This document shows, piece after piece, positions 1-11,290 of a DNA stretch of 64,000 bases. Origin of the DNA: Sabellastarte sp. h YS-2021 (lineage: Eukaryota > Annelida > Polychaeta > Sabellida > Sabellidae); the NCBI GenBank assembly GCA_964017235.1, contig OZ024936.1:45807028-45871027 (forward strand), written 5' to 3'. The notes beneath the pieces are model-generated. The model was not told the DNA's origin, did no database searches, and was given only the letters and a program-made list of their open reading frames with translations. The stretch's first letter is position 1. Every line of letters starts with the position of its first letter. The translations under genes and the position numbers were made by a program.

Positions 1-45
1 TTTTACACTTTCTAGGAGTTATACTGGGTATATCTACTTCATCCA

Positions 46-2226
46 ATGCTGTCTCACCCAGACCACTGCTTGAAACCAAACTGCCAACTTCTAAAATGTA
101 AAAATGTGATCTTTAAAATGAATAAATCTGCCTGCAACTTTTTAATATATCTAAATGAAATATTTACACATATTTGTGATATGCTGAAGCTACTAGTATC
201 TGTAATCCCACTCCTCTTCACATTATTGTCCACCCGTCAAATATGTGAAATATGCATAAAATGCCCTTACTACAGGATTCACAACAGAAACTGTGATGAC
301 CTGGCAAATGACAAATCCCCTGAAAATCGTTCCCGTCTTCGACTACAGATAAATAGATGTAACCACATCCTAAATAGAAACAAGGGGTGTTTCTATCGTG
401 ATCTAGTCAGTGAAAATTGCGGCGATAGCAAGAGGTTATGGCATGCACTAAACAGAACATGGAGTCAGTCAAATTCCACTGTCCTCCCATCCTTTGATGA
501 TGAAAAGTCTTTAGCAAACAGATTTGGTTCGTTTTTCATTGATAAAATTAAAAAGATTCGAGACACCTTTAAATACACCCGATCTCAGGTTCTTCATCCA
601 GACAAGGAGCCGCCGACTTTCTGTTCCTTTCAAGCTGTCACTGAGACTGAAGTCCTTAAGTTTATCAAGGAATCCCGTTCTAAAACTTGCTCCCTTGATC
701 CATGCCCCACTCACTTTGTGAAACAATGTATTGACATTCTTCTCCCTTCATTGACTAAACTAGTTAACTTGTCCCTCAAAAACGGTATTTTCCCTAATCC
801 TTTCAAACAGGCTATTGTCACTCCCCTCCTCAAAAAGTCCACCCTTTCAAAAGAGGATTTGAAGAGCTACCGACCAGTGTCCGGTCTTAGCTTCTTGTCA
901 AAATTGGTCGAGCGAATTGTGGCTGCCCAAATTAGATCTCACATGGATTCTCATGATCTTGGTAATACTTTCCAGTCAGCCTACAAGGTAGGGCACTCGA
1001 CAGAAACTGCCTTGCTGTGCATCAAAAATGAGATTCACTTATCTCTGTCCAAGGGCATGCCTACAGCACTAGTGCTACTCGACCTGTCTGCGGCATTTGA
1101 TACTATCGATCATGACACACTCCTATCCTGTCTGTCGTCTAGATTTGGTTTTGCTGGATCGGCATTAAAATGGTTTAGATCCTATCTCCAGGATCGTTTT
1201 CAGTCAGTCAAGATTGGTTCTAGTCTTTCGAATTTGTTCAAATTGAAGTTTGGAGTCCCCCAAGGTTCTGTCTTAGGTCCCCTTCTGTTTTCCCTCTACA
1301 CAACACCTCTGAGTCAAGTCATCAGAAAATATACCGGAGTCCGTTACCACTTCTATGCGGACGACACTCAGTTGTTCATTCACTTATCCCCTGATGATAG
1401 TCTCACGTCTTTTGACCGTCTTAAATCATGTTTGAATGATATTCAGGTCTGGATGTCTGAAAACAAACTCAAGCTAAATCCTGATAAAACAGAATTCATA
1501 GTCTTCGGTGCCAAAGACAGACACAAATGGCTCAGTGACTCACTACCTGTCAATATCCTGGGTAATTGTCTCTCTCCCGCTGATGTTGTACGCAATCTGG
1601 GCGTTCTGTTTGATGCAAAGTTTTGTTTCACCAATCACGTAAATTCTGTTATCAAATCCTGCTTTATCAGCCTCAGGGACCTTCATCGTATCAGGAGGTT
1701 TCTTTCTGTGGATACATCAGTGGTGATTGCAAATGCTCTGGTCAGTAGTCGTTTGGATTATTGCAACTCTCTTTTTCGCAGTTTGTCATCCTGTATTGCT
1801 ACAAGGCTCCAATATGTTCAAATTGCGCTTGCACGGTTTGTCACTGGTGCTTCAAAGTACACTCACATTACATCCACCCTTAGGACACTCCATTGGCTAC
1901 CCGTTAGACAACGTATTATCTTCAAAACCCTAGTTTTGGTCTATAAGTACCTCACCACTGGCCAGCCTAAGTATTTTGCACCATATCTCCCCTTGTACAA
2001 ATCTGCCGTGAATACAAGACGTTCCAATCCCAAAAATTTGTTCCTTCTGGTTCCCTCTTACTGTCCTTCCATCCATAAATCAAAGGTCCATTTTAACAAT
2101 AGTTTCTCATATGATGCCCCTAAGTTATGGAATGATCTTCCATATGATATACGCAGTGCTCCAAATCTCTCCAGTTTCAAAAGTCGACTCAAAACCTACC
2201 TATTTCAGAAATCATTCCCACCATAG
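46..2226 (+). CDS. CR1/L2-type LINE reverse transcriptase, 5'-truncated
   Basis: A 726-codon open frame. The first ~70 residues look unlike any LINE protein and are probably fortuitous read-in; LINE-like sequence begins near base 270 with the linker that follows the endonuclease. The RT domain is complete: a YRPVSGLSFLSKLVE fingers block, LDLSAAFDTIDHD (palm, first Asp), GVPQGSVLGPLLFSLY, and the catalytic YADD at 1354-1365. It ends with the usual C-terminal LWNDLPYDIR and FKSRLKTYLF motifs. The protein would copy its own RNA at a nicked target, but the N-terminal endonuclease is missing, so this copy cannot move on its own. The RT frame has no stops, which suggests a fairly recent insertion. 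The family call (CR1/L2 group) rests on the RT motif style; the exact clade is not certain. Confidence 0.88.
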   Translation: MLSHPDHCLKPNCQLLKCKNVIFKMNKSACNFLIYLNEIFTHICDMLKLLVSVIPLLFTLLSTRQICEICIKCPYYRIHNRNCDDLANDKSPENRSRLRLQINRCNHILNRNKGCFYRDLVSENCGDSKRLWHALNRTWSQSNSTVLPSFDDEKSLANRFGSFFIDKIKKIRDTFKYTRSQVLHPDKEPPTFCSFQAVTETEVLKFIKESRSKTCSLDPCPTHFVKQCIDILLPSLTKLVNLSLKNGIFPNPFKQAIVTPLLKKSTLSKEDLKSYRPVSGLSFLSKLVERIVAAQIRSHMDSHDLGNTFQSAYKVGHSTETALLCIKNEIHLSLSKGMPTALVLLDLSAAFDTIDHDTLLSCLSSRFGFAGSALKWFRSYLQDRFQSVKIGSSLSNLFKLKFGVPQGSVLGPLLFSLYTTPLSQVIRKYTGVRYHFYADDTQLFIHLSPDDSLTSFDRLKSCLNDIQVWMSENKLKLNPDKTEFIVFGAKDRHKWLSDSLPVNILGNCLSPADVVRNLGVLFDAKFCFTNHVNSVIKSCFISLRDLHRIRRFLSVDTSVVIANALVSSRLDYCNSLFRSLSSCIATRLQYVQIALARFVTGASKYTHITSTLRTLHWLPVRQRIIFKTLVLVYKYLTTGQPKYFAPYLPLYKSAVNTRRSNPKNLFLLVPSYCPSIHKSKVHFNNSFSYDAPKLWNDLPYDIRSAPNLSSFKSRLKTYLFQKSFPP

Positions 2227-2380
2227 CTTCTTACTACGGAACACCGGACCGCCTCCCTGGCAACGACTCGGAACATGTCTAATGTCTCATGATTTATGCC
2301 TTACGGATTGGATGGTGTGCCTTAGAATCCGTTGATACGGAGATTAAGCACCTGGACAACTGATTGATTGATTGATTGGT
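265..2380 (+). mobile_element. CR1/L2-type LINE copy with (GATT)n tail
   Basis: The element includes the RT frame plus a ~150-bp 3' UTR. The UTR contains CCTTAGAATC and ATTAAGCAC, also found at the 3' ends of the LINE copies ending near 40760 (+) and 20419 (-), so the three copies belong to one family or close sisters. It ends in a short GATTGATTGATTG microsatellite at about 2362-2378, a typical CR1/L2 tail. The 5' edge is estimated from where LINE protein similarity begins. Confidence 0.8.
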
Positions 2381-2417
2381 ATTCATACCCTTAAACTCTA
2401 CTTAGTGGTTAGGAAGC

Positions 2418-2842
2418 TACCATATTTATCCATATAAAATCTCCCTCCCTATTAATTGCCCCCCCCCCCCCCTCTTCTTAACATTTGCAAAGTTCATATT
2501 TCGGGGTTTTACATCCCTCTCAACAGCCACCAGCCTTACGATTCCGGGATTCAGAAAAAAGAATACCGCTAACGAGAAATAAAGAAAATCACAACAAAAC
2601 ATGGCAATTTTGATCACAGACGCATTAAAATCTGTAAAAATCGAGATAAAAATTTATAATTTCTTCAGATTTAAGGTTGGTTTCTAATATTTTAAGCTCT
2701 CCCGCAATTATACATGCTGGTAAGCGAGATCAAGGCTGTAAGTGTCCATTATCACCCATTGCCACTGGACTCGAGAGTTTTTATCTGTAATAGTAGCCCC
2801 CCTTTTTAAAAATGCATCGCATTTATATGGATAAATACGGTA
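2418..2842. mobile_element. MITE with ~21-bp terminal inverted repeats
   Basis: The left end reads TACCATATTTATCCATATAA and the right end is its reverse complement with one mismatch (ATGGATAAATACGGTA at the outer edge). The interior has no long reading frame. It contains a 16-base C run (2459-2474) and segments shared with the smaller element at 3503-3727 (CCTCCCTATTA, AAGTTCATATTT, ATTCCGGGATTC). A TA target duplication is possible because both ends carry TA. The transposase family is not identifiable from the ends alone. Confidence 0.75.
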
Positions 2843-2916
2843 TGTCATAGAGTGTGTTTTAACAGCAGTCATTAGTATTGAAAATAAACTACTTGTAAAT
2901 TCTCAATTATACATAC

Positions 2917-3033
2917 CTTTGGTGTTGTTTCTGACAGGACAAGAATTTTCCTTTTCGTCTGCTGACCTTTGACTATTCACTGCTGCCACATCAGCTGCTG
3001 GTTCACTTGACACTGCTTTGTTTACTTCTTTTC
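2917..3033 (-). CDS. Putative host-gene exon, unidentified (exon 3 of a minus-strand series)
   Basis: On the minus strand an AAAATAG acceptor is followed by 117 bases open in one frame, then AAAG|GTATGT, a strong donor. The peptide is hydrophilic and rich in Ser, Ala, Lys and Glu (…VNKAVSSEPAADVAAVNSQ…). The exon starts in phase 1, matching the phase-1 end of the exon at 3891-3787, which supports one spliced transcript. No family is recognised; composition suggests a disordered linker. Confidence 0.45.
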
Positions 3034-3502
3034 CTATTTTAAAATGACAAATTCTTGGTTGATTGATATTTTGATAAATTAAGTATGCAAAAGCAGGTAG
3101 TATTTTAAATACAGCCTAATTCAACAAAAAGGCAAATTACACATTTTGCTCATGATTGTATCTTACACTTAATAAGTGGAATGCTAGTCACATTTTTACT
3201 TCAAAAGTGTAGCTCTGCTGGATGAAAAAAGTGTAAATTTGTAGGGACGAGTAACATAAATAGTTGTTCTTGAAAGATTAATTTTGCAAATATGAAAAAA
3301 GATAGAACAAATTTCAACATAGAGATATTTTTCCACAAACTGTAGAACCATTGTATTTAAAACTGAAACCGTTAATTACCTGTATGTAATATATGGCAAG
3401 GCAAAAACATCATTTTCAAGAAGTGAAACTCACAAGTACAGGTTTATTTTGTCATGCTAGAAAGTGTACTGTCAAATTCACTTAACAGTTTGAATACTCT
3501 AC

Positions 3503-3727
3503 TACCGTATTCATCTGTACTAACATAACCTCCCTATTATTTCCCCCCCTCAACTCATCATTTGTAAAGTTCATATTTTGGGATTCAACAGGCAACACCT
3601 TTGTGATTCCAGGATTCCGAAAAAGATGTGTTTTAGTACTTCCCCATAAGAATATTTTTATCTGTAAAAGTTGACCCCCTTCCCTTTTTTGAAAACCCCC
3701 GGGGCATTTATACAGATAAATACAGCA
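3503..3727. mobile_element. Short MITE, relative of the 2418-2842 element
   Basis: The left end TACCGTATTCATCTGTA pairs with the right end (outermost TGCTGTATTTATCTGTA on the minus strand), 14 of 17 positions matching. The interior shares CCTCCCTATTA, AAGTTCATATTT and GATTCC blocks with the larger relative. It lies about 60 bp downstream of the donor of the exon at 3891-3787, so in the predicted intron of that gene. Confidence 0.6.
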
Positions 3728-3786
3728 AGTGAATAAAAAAAAAGTATTATTCCAAACAATAGTTTCAATAAGTGTCAAGGTATTAC

Positions 3787-3891
3787 CAGTTGAGGCAGTT
3801 TTATATCTATTTGCTTCTGTTGTTGGCCCTACAAGTGTGTCACTTGGATTGATTTTCCCCTCAGCAATGCTGTTTAACCGAGCTTTGTCAT
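3787..3891 (-). CDS. Putative host-gene exon, unidentified (exon 2 of the series)
   Basis: The acceptor CCTTTTTTCAG has a clear pyrimidine tract. It is followed by 105 bases open in only one frame (DKARLNSIAEGKINPSDTL…) and a GTAATA donor. It begins after one borrowed base and ends in phase 1, matching the next exon (3033-2917). The phase does not match the end of the exon at 4718-4587, so a further exon probably lies between them. Function unknown. Confidence 0.45.
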
Positions 3892-4586
3892 CTGAAAAAA
3901 GGTTAAAGGGGTATTCTGATAGCCTTAGAAGACAGTGATTTGATTAAAAAGATGGTTGTCCATCATATCTGATGAGAGTATACACAATTATACATCATTT
4001 ATATTTAACAATAAAAAGGATAAGGCTATCTTTGCTTTAAAATTCAGGGACACAAATACATATGTATCTGAGTTTTTATAAGAAGTAAGAAAAAAATCAT
4101 ACTGTCCGAGACAATTTATTTTTCTGGTCCCATTTTCTAGCCATGATTCAGTATAATCATTTCTTACATTTTTAATATTATTTTGAAATATAGAAATAGC
4201 TTATTCAATTGCACAGTTTCCTTTTTGTACAATTTAGCATAGACATTACATACAAATTATGATTGGTTCAACAATATAACCTATTGACATGTATTTTTAA
4301 AAATGAATGATGAAGTTAAAAATGATTTATAGCATTAAATATGTACATATTTAGAATTCTTAAATAAAAGCATTGACAAATCATTAAACCTTCATAAAGG
4401 TGAAGCTACAGTGACTTGTAGGTGGGAATTTAATAGATACAATTTCAAAAATGTTTTTGCTGTAAAGATTTTATTGGTAGTTATTTATCTATTATATGTT
4501 GATTTCATTTACTGATATATAATATTTATATAGATCCTTTAACCACAAACATTCTTACTTTTCTCAGCAAAATAAAAAATACATAC

Positions 4587-4718
4587 CTGAGGTCCCAATA
4601 GCGATCCAAATTTTGCGGTCCAAATTTTGCCAGGACTCTATCTCCAATTTTATAATCATCACATTCTCTCCTTGGAGAAAGTATACTGGACATGCTTTTC
4701 ACACTACTTTTTCCTTCC
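4587..4718 (-). CDS. Putative host-gene exon with a Tudor-like motif
   Basis: Bounded by an ATTATAAG acceptor and a CTCAG|GTATGT donor on the minus strand. The peptide is Ser/Lys-rich and then reads DDYKIGDRVLAKF…RYW, which resembles the first strands of Tudor or chromo-barrel domains (xxGDxVLAxxxxDxxWY). Such domains bind methylated Lys or Arg in chromatin or RNA-granule proteins. The exon is too short to assign a gene. It is the most upstream visible member of the 4.7-2.9 kb exon series. Confidence 0.45.
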
Positions 4719-6558
4719 CTTATAATATTCCCACAATCATAAAAGATGAGCCAATCCAAAACAACAAGTGGAACACAAGTAGACATTGTAGACAGTAAAT
4801 GTTGAACAACAAATATAATTCATAGAATGATTCTATGGAAATAATTCTAACAACAAAAATTCTTTGTTTCAAAAAAAACTGTAAATGGCTTGGCTTGGCT
4901 TTCCTCAAATCTCCTCAGAATAGATTTGGAGCCAAAATCCAGCAAATGAAAATAAAGAACACGGGCACTCTCTGGTACATGAGCCCACTTTTTCAACCCT
5001 TATAGCATTTTGGCAATTAGTTAAGATTGCCACCCCATACATACATATATATATATGTATACAGCAAAAAGTTTTGTTAAATTCATAACTCAAAAATTCA
5101 ACAAAAATAATATACTGATGTATAACTCTCATATTAGACAGTTAATCATAAAATGTAGTTATATAATTTACTGATCATTCACAGATTAGATATATAGGAA
5201 AGTTCATACCACATATTTTCTTACACTTTAAGGTAAACTTAGTCTGGTTTAATGACATTATGTGACAAGCAGATTCACCCTGGAGTAACTTGTGGACTTT
5301 GTGCCCAAAAGTATATTCAGTTCAATAATAATTATTACATTTAGGTGGAATAACTGGATCTATGAAAGATAAATGCTGTATTGATCAATATATATGACCT
5401 ATTCTAAACTGAAAAACTTTGTAGTATAAAGAGATAAGCATAATTGAAAATATTTAAACAGAGGCCAACTTTTGCAGCTTTTTTTCTCATTTTCTCCTGA
5501 TTTGGAGTTCTTGTTACCCCTAATTATCTGGACATAATATCCAAGTAACAGGTTACCACACACACCAGAAAACAGACCAGCTTACAATGGTTCACTGGCA
5601 ATCCAGCTGTGTGTTTATCAACATTGCTAGCCTTCCTCCAAGACTTTCTTGTTTATTTAAAAAAAATTATCATGGCTATGAAAGCTACAACACATATATT
5701 TGACACAATCATATTTGTACAATATTTTTCACAGAGTAATTATGTTCATGTGCAAAGTACTTTTGCAAGCAAGCCAGAAAATGTGACTTGATTCCTTACT
5801 AAGCAAGAAGCAACTCGAACTCAGTTATTCACTTGAGTTTTGTCCGCAAAATAAAAGGTTTCATAATACAACTAATAAAATAGTAAAAATTAATAAAATG
5901 CAAGATAATATTGATAATTTGTTAAATTATGAGATTAAGGTTTAGTTATAGTGCAAACTATAAAAATATTTTACTATTTGGCTAAGAATTTATACGGACA
6001 TAATTGTGCATTATAAAAGAGATTTCTTTAACATATGTCATAAAAAATAGTGGTTAATAATAATATATTTATGTTTTAAATTCATATTTGCAGAATTCAT
6101 ATTGAAAGTAACAAAGAAAAAAACACTTCAAATAAGAAAAATGCGAAATAATCACTTATTTACATTCCCACTTATATTGTTTATTTGGAACCTATCTTTA
6201 TTTCTGATGAAGAGTCTGTTCAATTATAGATAATTATAACTGATTTGCTTCCTCAACAAGAAACCTAACAATTGTTGCTGTCGTAGTGTACAGAGTGATT
6301 TTTCTCAGTTTTGCATGAGTTAAGTTTCAGCAATTAACAAATTTATTGAAAAGAGGAGCCCATTGAAAGACTGTTCAACTGTGTCCAACACATTAGTTTC
6401 AAAATTTTCCATCATACTGGCGTTTACCATGTGTATACATGTTGAGGTTTCTTTGAAAAGCTTGTTACTTCATATTTTCATTGGTAACATGATATAACTA
6501 AAATGAAAGATATAGGCAGTGGACAATTGGCTCTAAAATTTGGATTGTTTTTAACAAT
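4719..6558. other. AT-rich stretch without recognisable genes
   Basis: No credible open frame, TE protein or exon was found. There is a short (TA)n/(TACA)n tract near 5038-5062. It could be intron or 5' flank of the minus-strand gene ending near 4.7 kb. Confidence 0.5.
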
Positions 6559-6561
6559 TTG

Positions 6562-6709
6562 TGTCACAATGGAAGCAAACGCAATCTCAAAGGAAAGCTT
6601 TTACAAGAAAAAGAAAATAGTAAAGTTCACTTCCAGTGCAATATATGTACTTCTATACTGAGTACAAAGCAGAGGATATTTACCCATCTTCATAAGAAAC
6701 ACCACAAAA
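6562..6709 (+). CDS. C2H2 zinc-finger exon upstream of a CACTA-type transposase
   Basis: The frame encodes FQCNICTSILSTKQRIFTHL followed by HKKH: a classical C2H2 finger with spacing C-x2-C-x12-H-x4-H and the expected aromatic residue. It ends AAAA|GTAAGT, a near-consensus donor at 6710. The acceptor TTTTCAG at 7260-7266 joins in the same phase (phase 1) to the next transposase exon, so a 556-bp intron is predicted. No in-frame ATG starts this exon, so an upstream exon or a lost start is likely. A C2H2 or BED-like finger at the N-terminus would serve to bind DNA at transposon ends. Confidence 0.6.
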
Positions 6710-9700
6710 GTAAGTCTAAAACTGTTATTTTGATATTAAAAATGAAATTATATCAGTTTATTTATTGTGTAAAATATGAATCAGTATTAATTTATCAATT
6801 AGTCTTTGTGAAAAAGTTAATGTTTCAGGCAGTGTAACATGATTTGCATTTTTTGCATTTTGCATGTTTATGTTGAAAATGTTAATGTTACTTCTGCTAT
6901 ATTTTTGAGCAGGAATGTGAAAATCCAAGAAAAACAGGTAGATTATTAGTATGAGTAATAATTTTAATGTTCTTTTCTTCGAGTATACACAAAAAATGGT
7001 TTCCTCAGCTAATTATTGATGGCATCTGTGGCTCTCAACATCTATCAGTACAATTGTTTATAATGTGTTTCTGTTGATATTGCACCTGTATTAATGATTT
7101 GATTTGATTGCAATTCACTTGGATTAATTGCTAATAACTGATTAACTGTTAAATAGCATGATAACCAACTTCAACCTTATGAAGAGTAAGTTAAAATGTG
7201 ACTTAGACACTGACATTTATAACAAAGTCCCAACAGCCACTCCATTAAATGTTTAATACTTTTCAGGCCCATTAAAGAGAGTGTACAAAAAGTATACAGA
7301 AGACGTACAGATTCCGGTCCCAGTGAGAACAGCCTTTCGCCATGCTGCTGTGCACAAGTTAGCATTCTCAACAACTGGCAGAGTAGAATCTGATATGACA
7401 GGACAGAATAAAAATTCAGCTGGTGATATAAGTTGTGAATCAAATTACCAACAGGACTTAGTGTCTGTGAAAGATGGCTCTAATTCAGATGATACTGATG
7501 TCAAACAGACCACTTCAAACTCACATGTCACTCAAACACCAGCCTCTGGTGACAGTCCTGTTCACTGCTATCAATTTTCTCAAAACGTTGAGAGTACATT
7601 AGATCCATCTGACAACAGTCTAACAGAACAGAGTTCTGGAAGCTCATTTGACTCATCATCAGAAAATGATTAATCCTACAGTTCCCCTTCAAAAATGACA
7701 GATTCAGAGGAATCTGACCAATTATCAGGGTCATTCACAGAAAGCATGTTCACAAGTGGGACAGATATCTCACAGAATGAAATACAAATCCTGTGTGTCT
7801 TGTCTTATATACTTAGGTACAACCTGTCTGGAACTGCATCCAAAGACATTTTAAAACTACTGCCATTACTCTACCAAGGAACTTGTAATCTTCAAAATAT
7901 TACTTATGAACAACTATCATCAGTGATCAGTGGTACCAGCTACAAGACAGTACATTATTGTAACATTTGTTTTGCTAGGTTTCCTGAGGATCCTGACAAT
8001 TTTTCTTGTTCAACCAATGGATGCACTGGTTATAGGTACAAGGAACCATGAAGTTCACAGATGAAAAAATGTCGCCAACCAAATAGTTGTTTTATGATCG
8101 CTGACATCAGAAAACAGTTGCAGTATTTGTTTCAGAGAAAGAATATATGGAAATCTGTTCAAGAAACAAAACAGAGTTACTGGGTCTGACAGAGTACCAG
8201 TTATGACGGACATTGTTGACAGCAAATACTATCGCACCTTATGTGGAAAAGGTGAATTTTTACACAGCAGTGATAATATTAGTGCAGTTTTCAATAATGA
8301 TGGTATTCCACTTTATTCATCATCCAGTTATTTTTATTATATATATTATATATATTTTTTATTTTATTTATTTTGGCTATTAATGAGTTACCCCCTGCAG
8401 TCAGGTTTGCCAGGGAAAATATGATATTAGCTGCAGTGTGGCAGGGGAAAAGTAAACCACCCTTTTCTCAATATATGTGTTCTTTTGGTGAAGAGATGTG
8501 CAAGTTATATTCTGAGGGATTCCCAGTATCCATTCCTGGGAATTCTACAGTTTTCACTGTGAGATTAGGTGTTTTTCTTGCAACCATGGATCTTCAGGCA
8601 AAAGGGTATGTTTTGAGCATGACGATGCACAATGGGAAGTATGGTTGTAGCACATGTGAAGAACCAGGTGAGACTGAGAAACAATGCAAGGGCTTTGCAC
8701 GCCATTATCCTTATCGACCACCTCATGCAAGACCGGAGATTCGCAATTCAGATGATGTAAAATATGAAAAGGGGCCAAACTTAACTTCTTCTCAAAGAGT
8801 CAAAGGTATCACGGGAATGACTAGACTGACTGTAATGCCATGGTTTGATGTGGTTCTTGGTATTGTGCCTGACTACATGCATGGTGTATTACTAGGTGTG
8901 ACAAAAACTCTAATGCATAAATTCTTTTCCCCAACAAACATCGGCAAGCCATATTTTGTTGGGAAGTATCTGAAAAAAATTTCAAAACGCTTGCAAGGTA
9001 TGTGTCCTCCTGACTACATTGAACGCATGCCATGTGATTTAGAAAAAATTACAACCATTTCAAGGCCTCGGAGCTGCAGTCATGGCTATTATTCTAGGCA
9101 CTACCTTGCTTAAAAGGCTACTTGCGAGAAGATTATCTGGAACATCTATTTCTGTTATCTGAAGGGATTCATCTGCTTCTTGGAGATGCAATAACAGAAA
9201 ATGAACTAATAAAAGCAGAAAATCTGCTGGATTCTTTCTACACCCAGTTTGCAAATCTCTATGGAAAAGGATCATGTGGCTTGAATGTCCACAATATTGG
9301 TGCACACTTAACATTTTATGTAAGAATGTGGGGACCTCTTTGGACCTGGAGCTGTTTTGGTTTTGAAGATTGGAATGCTGCTCTCTTGCAGTCTGTGCAT
9401 GGTACAGGGGATGTAACAAGACAGTGCCTCCAAATGAAAGAAATACAACTTAAACTAAGCTCAGCTGATGTTGATTCTATACCCAATGGTGCCACTAGGT
9501 CATTTCCTCAAAAGAATGACCAAAACAGGAAAGATGTGGAAATCAGTACAATCTGTGAATAATGTCAAGGTCGCAGGAAGTCTTCTGAACTTGCATGACT
9601 TGCCTTGTGAAATCTTGAGAGCAACTGGGACTGATAACATTAAAACTCTGAGGAAATGTGCCAGAGTGAGATTAAACAATGAGAAACTGTATTCCAAGCT

Positions 9701-9985
9701 GTACACTCGAATGAAAAAACGCATTTGTTATGTGGTACGCTGTAAGAATGGTGACATTCGAGATATTTTATATTTCATTGTTAACCCATTGCTCAATTCA
9801 GTTTATGCACTGGCTCACAAAATCCAGGTTCATGCAGATAGTTTCATATGTGACATTGGTCCTCAACATCTTATAAGAGTCATGAAAACAACTGACCAAG
9901 TTATTTTTCCTGTTGAAGATATTATAGAAAAATGGATGTTGATGACAAAAGTTACATAGCATGTGTGCCCAAGAGAATAGGTCAT
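6562..9985 (+). pseudogene. Decayed CACTA/EnSpm-type (Tnp2-like) transposase gene
   Basis: Blocks in order: C2H2 exon (6562-6709); acidic/Ser-rich linker (7267-7740); a Cys-rich block HYCNICFARFPEDPD…CSTNGCTG near 7950-8035; then FNNDGIPLYSSS (8280s), INELPPAVRFARENMILA (8378-8430), YGCSTCEEPGE (8640-8675), DYMHGVLLGVTKTL (8870-8914), and a C-terminal domain with EGIHLLLGDAIT, NVHNIGAHLTFYVRMWGPLW and FGFEDWNAALL (9160-9385). This order is that of the Tnp2/transposase_21 plus DUF4218-like region of CACTA elements. The gene is dead: in-frame TAA at 7671-7673, TGA at 8049-8051, an AT-rich insertion at 8330-8372, and frameshifts near 9060-9115 and 9560. Terminal CACTA repeats were not found. Confidence 0.75.
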
Positions 9986-11290
9986 GGTGTGTTCAAGTAG
10001 ATTCAATTTATTTTTGAATATTTGCTGGCAGTGTACATGATGGCAAAGGGGAGGCATACATAATTATCAGTTGTGTAATTGTCTGCCAAAAAAATACTGG
10101 TTTATCTTTTTTCTCAGGTATTTGTAGTAATATTTTCAATTGCTATCACTTTATGGGTCTATTTTTTGAAAAAAAATGTCACACTTGATTGATTACTTCA
10201 AAGATTTATGTATGTACTGTGACCTGTGGTCACTGATGAGTGACCAAATTATAATTTTGCATTGTCCACATGTAGGTATTTTTTCTCCCATGGCATCCAG
10301 CTCACAGGCAGGCAGTTGGATGGGCAGGGGCAAATATCTTGTTTGGGTTGTATCTCAGAAAGTATCCCAATAAGGTGTAAGATGCTGATACTTGGTAGGG
10401 ATATTGGATTGGGGTTGTAGATATGCCATGTCATAGTTTTGACCTAAGTCCGACTATTGACCTTGACTCTGCCAGAATGTTTGCTATAGTCATATTTGAG
10501 GTATATTTCTCTTATCACAAATACATATGGATTGTTTCAGTTGATTATTACCTCCACCAAGGAAGTATTATTTTCATGACCATTTGTCTTTTTGTTTGTT
10601 TACTTCTTTGTTAGTAGGATTACACAAATACCACTGGTTGGATCTTAATGGAAAAAAATCAGGAGATTGGTCCTGGTCCAACTTGGATCGCACAAAATTT
10701 GGAGAGCGATCTGGATCATCATCTGGACACCAAAAAAAATACCCTTGACAGAAGTATGCATACCCAAGTGCTCGTCTTACATGTACTTTTACATAGTTGT
10801 GTTATGACCATTGGCAGCCATACCTTAGTTAATAAATTAGTTTACTAATTAATAATTATTGTTTGTTTTGATAATTTGTCTTTGCATACATTTTCTCTCT
10901 CTTAAGTGTTGTTTGTCCTGCACCTTTGTATAACTTACACTATAAGTTGTATGTCAAAGTGAAAAACATCACCAAAATTAGACCTGTAAAGTGATCAGTG
11001 CTTCTATTTGTTTTGTATGATGTTATACAATAATTTTGTATTATTATTCAACAATAAAATGAAGACATTTAACTAAAATTATAGATTTTTTAACCTAATT
11101 CCATAAAGTTGATAGCAAATATGCTTTCTCCGTAATAATTTCTAGGTGTTATTAATCTGAAAATGTTTGAATTCAATGTTTTTTGGATATGTGCAATAAC
11201 TTTATATCATTTGTTTTACTTGAGCCTCGTATTACCCCAAAGTTTTCATGCAAAGGCCAGATTGAAAGTTTTCACGTACAGGTGGACTAA
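9986..11290 (+). other. Non-coding flank around the dispersed repeat
   Basis: Apart from the repeat at 10340-10740 no structure is visible; short open frames are not credible genes. Confidence 0.4.
10340..10740 (+). repeat. Diverged dispersed repeat of the 'CCACCAAGGAAG…GGATTACACAAATAC' type
   Basis: Contains ACCTCCACCAAGGAAGTATT, a TTTGTTTGTT tract, TTAGTAGGATTACACAAA and GGAGAGCGATCTGGATCA. I recognise this order as a repeat scattered widely in marine animal genomes (CCGCCAAGGAGGTTATG…TTTGTTAGCAGGATTACGCAAAAACT). This copy is old and partly degraded. It has no coding capacity. Confidence 0.45.

Noticed and set aside
46-264. N-terminal extension of the first LINE frame as a signal-peptide protein
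   Set aside because: Hydrophobic and unlike the LINE family; it is read-in from flanking AT-rich DNA.
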